Assembly: GCA_002329485.1 (NCBI GenBank)
Contig: DCTZ01000017.1
Location: 1 to 28,087 of the forward strand
Direction: 5' to 3'
DNA from: Caryophanales bacterium UBA1427
GTDB lineage: Bacteria > Bacillota_I > Bacilli_A > ML615J-28 > CAG-313
Length of the DNA: 28,087 nt
Shown here: in pieces, positions 21,199-28,087 of the stretch
How positions within the stretch are numbered: the stretch's first letter is position 1
Layout of the letters: each line of letters starts with the position of its first letter
Made by a program: the position numbers and the translations under genes
Notes under the pieces: model-generated
Seen by the model: the letters and a program-made list of their open reading frames with translations, nothing else
The model's database searches: none
What the model was told of the DNA's origin: nothing

Positions 21199-23951
21199 TG
21201 GAAAATAAATATCCAAAAGAATATTTTGAGCTTGTAAACGATAGAGAACGATTTATCGATAAGCCGCTAAAAACCAAGCAATTGACTTATTTTCAAGATG
21301 CGATGGTGAGATTTTCGCGCAACAGATATAATGTTATTGCAACAATCATTCTATCCATCATGATTTTATTAGCGATTTTCGTTCCAATCTTTACGCCCGA
21401 TCGTTTATACAAACAAACCAACAGCGCCCTTCATACATTGCCGCCAAAAGTTCCTCTATTGGAAAAATTAGGCATTTTTGATGGAAAAAAATACTATAAA
21501 AATCAACCGATTGATTACAATACAATTGATCCAGAAACCGGTTTAGGTTATCCGTCTAACTTCGACCCTAAATTTATCGATTTCTCAACCCTAACAAATA
21601 ACGTGGTTATCGGTTCGGTTAGAAGTTCACAATACCGCGGCGGTACCAATGAACTGATTGTAAACCGCGGCCGTACAGCTTATTCCGTCCGTTCTCCGGA
21701 AGAGATTGAATTTAAGGAGGATACTGATGTTACTCTTGACATTAACAGTATCGGTGACGGTGTCGTTAAACTATATATTTCCGAATACTTGACCGGCACT
21801 AATTACCAATCCTGGAATGATTTGGTGTATATAGGCAGTATTAACAAAGCGGGTGTTTCAACCGTATCTGCCAAAATCACACCGGGAATAAAAGGTTATT
21901 TGATTGTTAAGTACGAAGTAAACCGAATCTCCTCAACCGCAGACAATGTTTTGTCGCTTAACAGCTTAACCTTGACAACCAATGGGAAAACCCAAGAATT
22001 CGAAGGTTATCCGTTATCGCAATTCAAACCGTTTGTAGTTGTCAATCAAACCGAAAGCGGTCATTTTACCGGAACCAAAAACGAGATAGTCATTGACCCA
22101 GAATTTAATGGTTATGCAGTGGTTTCGGAAAGCGAAATCTTTATAGCCAGCGATGCACAAATCGTTTTGAATATTGATTCAATCGGTAAAGGCACAGCCA
22201 AGGTTTATTTGGCTAAGTCCAACAATGCCGGCGATTATGAATCATGGGATGAAGAAGATGACCAATTATTCTTGGTTGGTACTACCAATATGGATGGAGA
22301 ATCCACTTTCTCGCCATTTAACCAAGGTGCTCAACCAGGGGCTTACTACATTGTTATCGCTTATTCGTCTTCGTCAACAGAGGATACCGAAAATCTCTTA
22401 ATGATTAATAGTTTATCGGTTCTATCCAGCGACAGCAACGTCGTGCTTGACGATGAAGCTTTAAGCTCGTTTGACGAATTCGTTATTGATAGCGAAAAAG
22501 AAAAAGGTAAATTCCGCAGAAGAAACAATGAAATCATTGTTTTTGCTGATCAAGATGGTTATGCGATTGCTTCTGACGTCAAAGTGGCTTTGAGTAATAC
22601 AAGCACTATGACAATCGAAGTCGGTTCGTTAAATAAAGGAGCACTTTGGGTTTATCTTTCCGAAAACCAAGTTGAAACCAATCAAGAAATTTGGAATACT
22701 TTAACGCTTTTGGGCACAATAACTGCTGAAGGAACCCAAAACCTGGACTTATCAGCTATCGAATCGATGGAAGGTTATTTGGTTTTACGGGTTGTAACCG
22801 ATGAAGCAAGCATATCTGAAGGCAGTGTTATCGGAATTGATCAAATAACAATTAATAATGGCGAAGAAGTTATTTTTGGCCAAGAAGAACTTGCCAAATT
22901 TAACCCATTCATTGGTATAAGTTCCGAACGTGGACGTTATAATCGTAAAAACGCCCAAAGGACTCAAGCAAGTTTTGTTTATGATGTTTACGGTGCGCTC
23001 TTTTCGCCAAAAGAAAAAACCATCGGTAAAAGCGAATACGATCAAATTTTAGCCGAAAACCCAGGCATGGAAGAATCGATTGTTTATAAAGATGAAACCA
23101 AAAAGTCTTGGACTTTTGGCGATGAATATCCAATTAAAGAAGTCATTAAATTTGAAGGCTACGTTATCGGCGGCAAAGAATATTTCAACTATTTTGTCAT
23201 GATGGACGGAGCTCGTGTTATTGGCTTTGATAATCCGCCTTTCTTCTTGTTTGGTACAGATACCTTTGGTCGCGACTTATTCACATTGATTTGGTTGGGT
23301 TTAAGAACCTCGCTATTATTAGGTTTTATGTCGTCTATCGTTAATATTCTTGTTGGTATCATTTGGGGTGCCATCAGTGCCTACTACGGCGGCCAAGTCG
23401 ATATTTTAATGGAACGCTTCAAAGACATTTGGGGCTCGTTCCCGCAAATAACGATGATCAGTATTATTTCGGTCCTTATTGGCCCGGGATTCTTAGCCTT
23501 GTTTATATTTATGATTTACGATGGATGGATAGGCGCAGCTTCCATTACCAGAATTCAATTCTACCGATATAAAGGCCGTGAATATGTTCTTGCTGCAAGA
23601 ACCCTCGGTGCGCGCGACCGCCGAATTATCTTTAAGCACATTTTACCAAATGCCATCGGAACAATTATTACACGGGTCATTTTAAGTATTCCATCTGTTA
23701 TTTTCCTTGAAATGAACCTATCGTATCTAGGTTTTGGTATCGGTAGCGGACAAACCTTAAAATTAGGTCCAGTTGAATTAACCGGAACTTCCATCGGGGT
23801 TATTTTGAATGAAGGTCAACAACAGATATTTGCCGGTAACCTATGGATGATTATCGCTCCGACAGTTATCGTGTCCATCTTGATGATCTCATTCAATATG
23901 TTTGGAAACGCCCTAAGAGATGCGCTTAATCCACAGTTAAGGGGTAATTAA
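21198..23951 (+). CDS. oppC: Giant OppC permease with repeat-bearing outer domain
   Basis: 917 residues against about 300-340 for usual OppC, in one uninterrupted frame. TM1 at about 47-66 sits in the normal N-terminal context (FSRNRYNVIATIILSIMILL). About 600 residues (70-680) then intervene before the core resumes with FLFGTDTFGRDLFTLIWLG (684-702). Helices at about 703-728, 750-773, 824-838 and 883-902 and the EAA loop (EYVLAARTLGARDRRIIFKH, 795-814) follow, and the end is RDALNPQLRGN. The insert lies in the first extracytoplasmic loop. It contains three tandem repeats of about 145 residues, each with an NE[IL][IV]V..GYA start, a VYLSE-like strand, an INSLT-like strand and a F.PFV end. A mixed segment (576-680) follows. 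Predicted beta-sandwich repeats; no known family recognised. Confidence 0.92.
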   Translation: MENKYPKEYFELVNDRERFIDKPLKTKQLTYFQDAMVRFSRNRYNVIATIILSIMILLAIFVPIFTPDRLYKQTNSALHTLPPKVPLLEKLGIFDGKKYYKNQPIDYNTIDPETGLGYPSNFDPKFIDFSTLTNNVVIGSVRSSQYRGGTNELIVNRGRTAYSVRSPEEIEFKEDTDVTLDINSIGDGVVKLYISEYLTGTNYQSWNDLVYIGSINKAGVSTVSAKITPGIKGYLIVKYEVNRISSTADNVLSLNSLTLTTNGKTQEFEGYPLSQFKPFVVVNQTESGHFTGTKNEIVIDPEFNGYAVVSESEIFIASDAQIVLNIDSIGKGTAKVYLAKSNNAGDYESWDEEDDQLFLVGTTNMDGESTFSPFNQGAQPGAYYIVIAYSSSSTEDTENLLMINSLSVLSSDSNVVLDDEALSSFDEFVIDSEKEKGKFRRRNNEIIVFADQDGYAIASDVKVALSNTSTMTIEVGSLNKGALWVYLSENQVETNQEIWNTLTLLGTITAEGTQNLDLSAIESMEGYLVLRVVTDEASISEGSVIGIDQITINNGEEVIFGQEELAKFNPFIGISSERGRYNRKNAQRTQASFVYDVYGALFSPKEKTIGKSEYDQILAENPGMEESIVYKDETKKSWTFGDEYPIKEVIKFEGYVIGGKEYFNYFVMMDGARVIGFDNPPFFLFGTDTFGRDLFTLIWLGLRTSLLLGFMSSIVNILVGIIWGAISAYYGGQVDILMERFKDIWGSFPQITMISIISVLIGPGFLALFIFMIYDGWIGAASITRIQFYRYKGREYVLAARTLGARDRRIIFKHILPNAIGTIITRVILSIPSVIFLEMNLSYLGFGIGSGQTLKLGPVELTGTSIGVILNEGQQQIFAGNLWMIIAPTVIVSILMISFNMFGNALRDALNPQLRGN
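21615..22046 (+). repeat. OppC outer-domain protein repeat 1
   Basis: Encodes residues about 140-283 of OppC. Landmarks: TNELIVNRGRTAYSV (150-164), LDINSIGDGVVKLYISE (180-196), WNDLVYIGSI (206-215), GYLIVKYEV (233-241), LSLNSLTL (252-259), LSQFKPFVV (273-281). Period to repeat 2 is 144 residues measured at the NE motif. Confidence 0.75.
22047..22493 (+). repeat. OppC outer-domain protein repeat 2
   Basis: Encodes residues about 284-432. Landmarks: KNEIVIDPEFNGYAVVS (294-310), LNIDSIGKGTAKVYLAK (324-340), QLFLVGTTN (356-364), AYYIVIAYS (382-390), LMINSLSV (401-408), LSSFDEFVI (422-430). It diverges from repeat 1 but follows the same order of strands. Confidence 0.75.
22494..22919 (+). repeat. 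OppC outer-domain protein repeat 3
   Basis: Encodes residues about 433-574. Landmarks: NNEIIVFADQDGYAIAS (443-459), IEVGSLNKGALWVYLSE (473-489), WNTLTLLGTI (499-508), GYLVLRVVT (526-534), IGIDQITI (545-552), LAKFNPFIGI (565-574). A fourth start-like piece (RGRYNRKNAQ, 578-587) begins the next segment but does not complete a repeat. Confidence 0.75.
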
Positions 23952-23952
23952 G

Positions 23953-25470
23953 ATGAAAGAGAAAATATTAGAAGTAAAGAATTTGACAATTTCATTTAAG
24001 ACCCCCAACGGTTTAGTAAGGGCAGTCAGAGGTGTTTCGTTTGATTTGTATAAGGGCGAAACATTTGCAATCGTGGGCGAATCCGGTTCGGGAAAAAGCG
24101 TCACCAATCGTGCCATAATGGGAATTTTGGCTCGCAACGGTATCATCGATGATGGTGAAATCAATTATCGCAATCAGGACTTGACAAAACTATCCGAAGC
24201 CAATTTCCACCAAATTCGTGGTAAAAAGATTGGTATGATCTTCCAAGACCCGCTTTCCAGTTTGAATCCAACGATGAAAATCGGCAAGCAAATTACCGAA
24301 GCAATGCTCGTTAACGGAAATCGCATGAAAAACCGCCTTAGGGATTTATATCATGTTGAATATCATGATTATTTGAATAAGTTGCAAGCCATCAGGCTTG
24401 AAAAAGCAGCTTATCAAAATAAGATGATGGACATAAAACTTGACGAGTCTTTATCCAAAAAAGAAAAGGCCGAAAAAATCAAAGAACAAAAAGCAGTTAA
24501 AAAGGAAAGAATTGAAAACTTTAAGAAAGATTTACCTGCTTTAAAAGAAAAATATTTGGAAGCTAAAAAACGGGCTGTTTCGCAAGTCAAGAAAGAAAAA
24601 GTAGAACTAACCAGAGAAAATAATGCCGCAATTAATGATCTTAAAAACAAACTTGCAACAAAAAGAACAAGGCTTAACAAAATGGACCAAAACTCCGAAG
24701 CTTATAAAAATGCCCTAGAAGAAATTCGTCAAATTAGGCAAGAAATAAAAGACGCAAAAGAACAACTACGCAGAAAATTCAAAGTAACCAAAAAAGAAGC
24801 ATATGAAAAAGCAATCAGAATTATGAGAGAAGTTAATATCCCGGATCCTGAAAAAAGATTCCATCAATATCCGTTTCAGTTTTCCGGCGGTATGAGACAA
24901 AGAGTCGTTATCGCGATTGCTTTGATGGCTGACCCGGAAATCCTCATTTGCGATGAACCAACAACAGCCCTTGACGTTACTATTCAAGGACAAATTCTCG
25001 ACTTGATTAAACAAATTAAAAAAGAACGCGATTTGTCCGTTATTTTCATTACGCATGATTTAGGTGTTGTAGCTAACATGGCAGATAGGATTGCGGTTAT
25101 GTATGCAGGTAAAATTGTGGAATACGGAACAAGCGAAGAAATATTCTACAATTCCAAACACCCGTATACTTGGGCATTGTTATCAAGCGTACCTGATTTG
25201 GATACCAAAGTCAAACTGGTATCAATTCCAGGTACTCCGCCTGATATGTTATTCCCACCAAAAGGTGATGCTTTTGCAGAAAGAAATGAGTATGCTTTAA
25301 AAATCGATTTTGAAAAACATCCGCCATTTTTTAAAGTCTCAGACACACATTATGCTGCAACCTGGCTTTTACATGAGAATGCACCTAGGGTTGAGATGCC
25401 AAAAATCATCTCCGAAAGAATTGCACGTTTTAAAGCGAGAAGTGTAGGTGAACAGTTTGACAAAGAATAA
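23953..25470 (+). CDS. oppD: OppD ATPase with long charged insert
   Basis: 505 residues; OppD is usually about 330-350. Walker A GESGSGKS (42-49), Q-loop Gln98 in MIFQDPLSSLNPTM, signature FSGGM (310-314), Walker B LICDEP (331-336), switch His368. Between the Q-loop and the signature, residues about 130-278 are a Lys/Glu-rich, Pro-poor stretch (e.g. KAEKIKEQKAVKKERIENFK), predicted to be an extended alpha-helical coiled coil projecting from the helical subdomain. The C-terminal peptide-transporter tail is present (IPGTPPDMLFPPKG, 425-438). The cysteines that normally bind a 4Fe-4S cluster are absent: DAFAERNEYA replaces a CxFxxRCxxA pattern. It starts one base after the oppC stop, with AAGGGG upstream. 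Confidence 0.92.
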   Translation: MKEKILEVKNLTISFKTPNGLVRAVRGVSFDLYKGETFAIVGESGSGKSVTNRAIMGILARNGIIDDGEINYRNQDLTKLSEANFHQIRGKKIGMIFQDPLSSLNPTMKIGKQITEAMLVNGNRMKNRLRDLYHVEYHDYLNKLQAIRLEKAAYQNKMMDIKLDESLSKKEKAEKIKEQKAVKKERIENFKKDLPALKEKYLEAKKRAVSQVKKEKVELTRENNAAINDLKNKLATKRTRLNKMDQNSEAYKNALEEIRQIRQEIKDAKEQLRRKFKVTKKEAYEKAIRIMREVNIPDPEKRFHQYPFQFSGGMRQRVVIAIALMADPEILICDEPTTALDVTIQGQILDLIKQIKKERDLSVIFITHDLGVVANMADRIAVMYAGKIVEYGTSEEIFYNSKHPYTWALLSSVPDLDTKVKLVSIPGTPPDMLFPPKGDAFAERNEYALKIDFEKHPPFFKVSDTHYAATWLLHENAPRVEMPKIISERIARFKARSVGEQFDKE

Positions 25471-26866
25471 TAGAGAAGAAATTTTAAGAGTAGAAAATCT
25501 AAAACAATACTTTAAAGTTGGTGGCGGAAGAAACAAAGCAATTATTAAAGCTGTTGATGACATTTCTTTCACGATTTATAAAGGCGAAGTTTTCTCCTTG
25601 GTAGGCGAATCAGGTTGTGGAAAAACAACCACGGGTCGTACCATTATCAAATTGTATGATGCCACCGGGGGAGAAGTATACTTTAACGGTGTTAGAATTA
25701 TTGCTGATTACAAGAAACATAAGAAACAACACAAAGAACTTGTAAGAGCTTTCAACGAAGCTAAGGCCAATGGGCTTTCGGATTATGAATTAGAAGAATG
25801 GAACAAAAAAATTGCTGATTCTTTGGAAGTCCTACGTTCCGCAAGACGCGACAGTCATTTTGAAAAGCAAGTCAAGGAAGAAGACTTGGAAGCTTTAAAG
25901 AATCTTGAAAACCTTGATGAATACAAAAAAATTGTGGAAAAATACAAAACGCTTGATGAAGAGGCGAAAGGCCATATTGATGAATCTCAAAAAGAAATAG
26001 AATTTGCCAAAAAAGAATTGGAAAACGTCAATAAAGCCGACAAATTGTTGGTTAAAGAAAAAACTCAACAATTAAAAGCTTTCCAAAAGAAATTAAAACA
26101 TGCAGAAAAGCAGTTGAAACTAAATAAAGTTCGATTCAACCAAGACGTCAAAGAATTGAAATACAATATTCGTTATCGCAATAAGTTCTTAATGCGTAAA
26201 ATGCAAATGATTTTCCAAGACCCGATTGCTTCCTTAAACCCAAGAATGGTTATTAAAGAAATTGTAGCCGAAGGTTTAAGAATTAATGGAGTTAAGAATG
26301 AACGGGAAATCGAAGAAAGAGTTAATGAAGCATTGCGCAAGGTTAACCTATTGCCTGAACATGCTTCCCGATATCCTCATGAATTCAGCGGCGGACAACG
26401 CCAAAGAATCGGGATTGCCCGGGCATTGGTGGTAGAACCGTCGTTTATAATTGCGGATGAACCTATTTCTAACCTTGACGTTTCGATTCGTGCGCAAGTC
26501 ATTAACTTGCTAAATGACTTAAGAGAAGAAATGGGCATTACCATTTTGTTCATTGCCCATGACTTGTCGGTCGTTAAATACTTTACAGATCGACTTGCGG
26601 TCATGTATTTTGGTAAAATCGTGGAAATGGGCGATAAAGAAAAAATCTTTAATAACCCATTGCATCCATATACCAAATCGTTGCTTGCGGCTATTCCGCA
26701 ACCCGACCCATTCTATGAAAGCAAACGCGGAAAGACAGTAAGGTATGATCCAATGGCTGAACACGATTACAGCAAAGAAGCGCCAACCTTCCGAGAAATC
26801 GAAGAAGATCACCTTGTATTATGTAATGAAGAGGAATTCAAGCGGTATAAGGCTAGTTTAAAATGA
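25448..26866 (+). CDS. oppF: OppF ATPase with long charged insert
   Basis: 472 residues; OppF is usually about 305-330. Walker A GESGCGKT (53-60), Q-loop Gln257 (MIFQDPIASLNPRM), signature FSGGQ (313-317), Walker B FIIADEP (333-339), switch His371. Residues about 84-248, between the first beta subdomain (EVYFNGVRI) and the Q-loop, are a Lys/Glu/Leu-rich insert with heptad-like spacing (e.g. LVKEKTQQLKAFQKKLKHAE, 201-220), probably a coiled-coil hairpin. This is a different site from the OppD insert. Start: GTG at 25448, or TTG at 25457 with AGGTGA about 5 bases upstream; both lie inside oppD. The C-terminal cysteine cluster of standard OppF is also missing. Confidence 0.92.
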   Translation: MNSLTKNNREEILRVENLKQYFKVGGGRNKAIIKAVDDISFTIYKGEVFSLVGESGCGKTTTGRTIIKLYDATGGEVYFNGVRIIADYKKHKKQHKELVRAFNEAKANGLSDYELEEWNKKIADSLEVLRSARRDSHFEKQVKEEDLEALKNLENLDEYKKIVEKYKTLDEEAKGHIDESQKEIEFAKKELENVNKADKLLVKEKTQQLKAFQKKLKHAEKQLKLNKVRFNQDVKELKYNIRYRNKFLMRKMQMIFQDPIASLNPRMVIKEIVAEGLRINGVKNEREIEERVNEALRKVNLLPEHASRYPHEFSGGQRQRIGIARALVVEPSFIIADEPISNLDVSIRAQVINLLNDLREEMGITILFIAHDLSVVKYFTDRLAVMYFGKIVEMGDKEKIFNNPLHPYTKSLLAAIPQPDPFYESKRGKTVRYDPMAEHDYSKEAPTFREIEEDHLVLCNEEEFKRYKASLK

Positions 26867-27231
26867 GCATTTTTCGTTTCTTGATTTTTACTATAATCTT
26901 GCTTGGTTTAGCATTTTTGACGCATGCATCTATATATGGAATGCAATTTTCTTTAGAATCTGTTTCCAATATAACATTTGTGATTGGAATTGTCTTCTTT
27001 TTGCCATCGTTAGTAGCTTTAACGGGGGCCTTCCAAGTATTTCACGGAATGGGGTATATTCTTAAGTTGCTTTTCAATAAAAACGCTAAACAAGAATTCC
27101 CTACTTTCAGTGATTATAAAGAGTATAAATCAAAAAAAACCAATGTCGGATTTTTTAAAGAATTGATTGTTTCCTCATTTTTAATCATGTTAACAGGCAT
27201 TATTTTTGCTATTATTGTTTTTCGTAATTAG
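26863..27231 (+). CDS. Small membrane protein linked to the opp operon
   Basis: 122 residues. Three hydrophobic helices are seen, at about 4-22, 36-60 and 97-118. A basic cytoplasmic-type stretch (YILKLLFNKNAKQEFPTFSD, then YKEYKSKKTNVGF) lies between helices 2 and 3. The layout is reminiscent of small Firmicutes DUF3899-type proteins, but the match is not certain. ATG overlaps the oppF stop (ATGA), which implies coupled translation and a shared function or assembly role. Confidence 0.65.
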   Translation: MSIFRFLIFTIILLGLAFLTHASIYGMQFSLESVSNITFVIGIVFFLPSLVALTGAFQVFHGMGYILKLLFNKNAKQEFPTFSDYKEYKSKKTNVGFFKELIVSSFLIMLTGIIFAIIVFRN

Positions 27232-27239
27232 GTGATTTT

Positions 27240-27956
27240 ATGGACGATTTAAAGAAAATAAATAGGCGCTTTTTAACAAACCTATTTTTGTTTATTGGTA
27301 TCATCATTGTAGCAGTTGTTGTTGGAATCCTTTCTTTCTTCTTTATTCCCCAAGATATAGCTTATTTGATTTGGTTTATTTTATTGGTTGTATTGATGAT
27401 AATTAGCGGTATTTTCCGAGGCCGTTTAGACGAATTAACAAATTTCAGTTATATTATCAGAATACGAGCCAATGCGGGTCCACCGCTACATACAGCAAAA
27501 AACCTAAAAGACTTGGAAAGAGTGCTGCAAAACAATGGCTATGAAATGAAGGGGAATAGTAAGAACTATGTTCTATTTTATCGGGTAACCAAAGATGATA
27601 TAAAACGAATATTCAAGCGATTTATGCTTGAAGTGGTCGTTTTGTCAAAAACCAATGCTTTCTTTATTGAAGATGTGGACAAGGATATTGACAGTTTGCA
27701 CGCAGAATTGCATAAACAAAAGAAAAAGACCGACAAATTATTTGTTACCCAAATTCGGGAAATTTCCGATTTAACCGATGAAGTTAAAGAACAAATAAAA
27801 GAAATAGCCTTTGTTAGGTCGCAAAGAGGTGTCGTATCGATTATTAATGTTGGTATTCACACTCCTTCGAGGAAAGCAGTTATGATGTATACCGATACAT
27901 ATCGTCCAAGTCTATATTATGAATTCCATGTAAATCAAATTAAGAAAATCTTATAA
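27240..27956 (+). CDS. Membrane protein with cytoplasmic domain, opp operon end
   Basis: 238 residues. Two helices at about 13-35 and 41-58 form a hairpin, and the remaining 180 residues are probably cytoplasmic. That domain has a mixed alpha/beta pattern (LKDLERVLQNNGYEMKGNSK, VLFYRVTKDDIKRIF, VVVLSKTNAFFIED) and a basic helix (HKQKKKTDKL, 156-165). No family is recognised. It starts 8 bases after the previous gene with only a weak ribosome site (TAGGTG). Placement makes it a candidate partner for the helical inserts of OppD and OppF; this is inference. The 3' hairpins at 27993 follow. Confidence 0.65.
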   Translation: MDDLKKINRRFLTNLFLFIGIIIVAVVVGILSFFFIPQDIAYLIWFILLVVLMIISGIFRGRLDELTNFSYIIRIRANAGPPLHTAKNLKDLERVLQNNGYEMKGNSKNYVLFYRVTKDDIKRIFKRFMLEVVVLSKTNAFFIEDVDKDIDSLHAELHKQKKKTDKLFVTQIREISDLTDEVKEQIKEIAFVRSQRGVVSIINVGIHTPSRKAVMMYTDTYRPSLYYEFHVNQIKKIL

Positions 27957-27992
27957 TTTATTTTTTAGTTGATTTCCAATTCAATAAACAAG

Positions 27993-28048
27993 TCTCCCTA
28001 AAAACGAGTATATAAAATGGGTTCTTTAAAAAGTTTTAGGGAGAACCC
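27993..28048 (+). promoter_or_regulatory. Mutually exclusive hairpins after the opp operon
   Basis: TCTCCCTAAAA (27993-28003) pairs perfectly with TTTTAGGGAGA (28034-28044). GGGTTCT (28019-28025) pairs perfectly with AGAACCC (28042-28048). The two stems share bases 28042-28044 and overlap in loop space, so only one can form fully. Neither has a T-run. It may be a leader switch for the gene that follows, or the terminal repeat zone of a mobile element that continues beyond the window. Confidence 0.45.
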
Positions 28049-28054
28049 AAAAGA

Positions 28055-28087
28055 ATGAACAGAAATAAAAAAGCAAAATGTAACTTT
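28055..28087 (+). CDS. Possible start of a further gene, cut by the window end
   Basis: An ATG at 28055 opens a frame MNRNKKAKCNF that stays open to the last base. A purine-rich GGGAGA lies about 12 bases upstream, within the hairpin arm. Eleven codons are too few to identify anything, and the frame may not be coding. Confidence 0.2.
   Translation, partial: MNRNKKAKCNF

Noticed and set aside
24414..24680. Antisense frame opposite the OppD insert
   Set aside because: A shadow of Lys/Glu-rich codons, which read as Phe/Leu/Ser on the other strand.
1..28087. TGA as tryptophan (Mycoplasma code)
   Set aside because: Several genes end at TGA with the next gene starting there, and intact genes use only TGG for Trp.
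1..28087. CRISPR array, tRNA, rRNA or complete insertion sequence
   Set aside because: No spaced direct repeats, cloverleaf-like segments, ribosomal signatures or transposase frames were seen.

Overview
This is a low-GC, Firmicutes/Mollicutes-like chromosomal segment that reads in the standard code. TGA is used as a real stop, for example at 14163-14165 and 26864-26866, and Trp is TGG throughout. That excludes the TGA=Trp mycoplasmas and fits an Acholeplasma/Izemoplasma/Haloplasma-type or related Erysipelotrichia-type lineage. Taxonomy is an inference from style and gene content only. No rRNA, tRNA, CRISPR array or complete insertion sequence was seen.

Layout. (1) 1-646: a decayed gene remnant and a dense terminator region. 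(2) 647-3705, minus strand: an operon for a membrane-tethered XRE regulator, a lipoprotein and a VWA-domain lipoprotein. (3) 3853-4670: a badly frameshifted pseudogene. (4) 4857-6761: a small operon of AbrB-type regulator, ABC ATPase, ABC-2 permease and TfoX-N protein. (5) 6974-7938: a Fic-family pseudogene. (6) 8173-10572: a TetR regulator with twin palindromic operators, a MacB/LolD-type ATPase and an FtsX-type permease. (7) 10837-12215: an MBL-fold hydrolase and a small P-loop kinase. (8) 12347-14955: a three-gene exporter of the COG4586/COG4587/COG3694 type. (9) 15218-16683: a YwaF/TMEM164-like membrane protein and a small flavin-binding (PNPOx-fold) protein. (10) 16748-27956: a large oligopeptide ABC transporter operon, oppA-oppB-oppC-oppD-oppF plus two membrane protein genes.

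The standout is the Opp operon, in which every subunit is enlarged. OppA carries an N-terminal Ig-like domain and a C-terminal extension. OppB has a lengthened first outer loop. OppC is 917 residues (about 300-340 is usual), with roughly 600 residues between TM1 and the conserved permease core, including three tandem repeats of about 145 residues. OppD has a charged, probably coiled-coil insert of about 150 residues after the Q-loop and has lost the usual C-terminal cysteines. OppF has an insert of about 165 residues before the Q-loop. Two small membrane proteins follow, the first overlapping oppF in an ATGA junction. Together these suggest an unusually elaborate peptide-uptake machine with extra scaffolding on both faces of the membrane. 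The upstream region has a strong promoter, a cre-like site inside a terminator-like hairpin and another perfect palindrome. A GC-rich hairpin separates oppA from oppB.

Three gene remnants (1-417, 3853-4670, 6974-7938) all lie in the first 8 kb and point to gene decay there. The second half of the window is intact.
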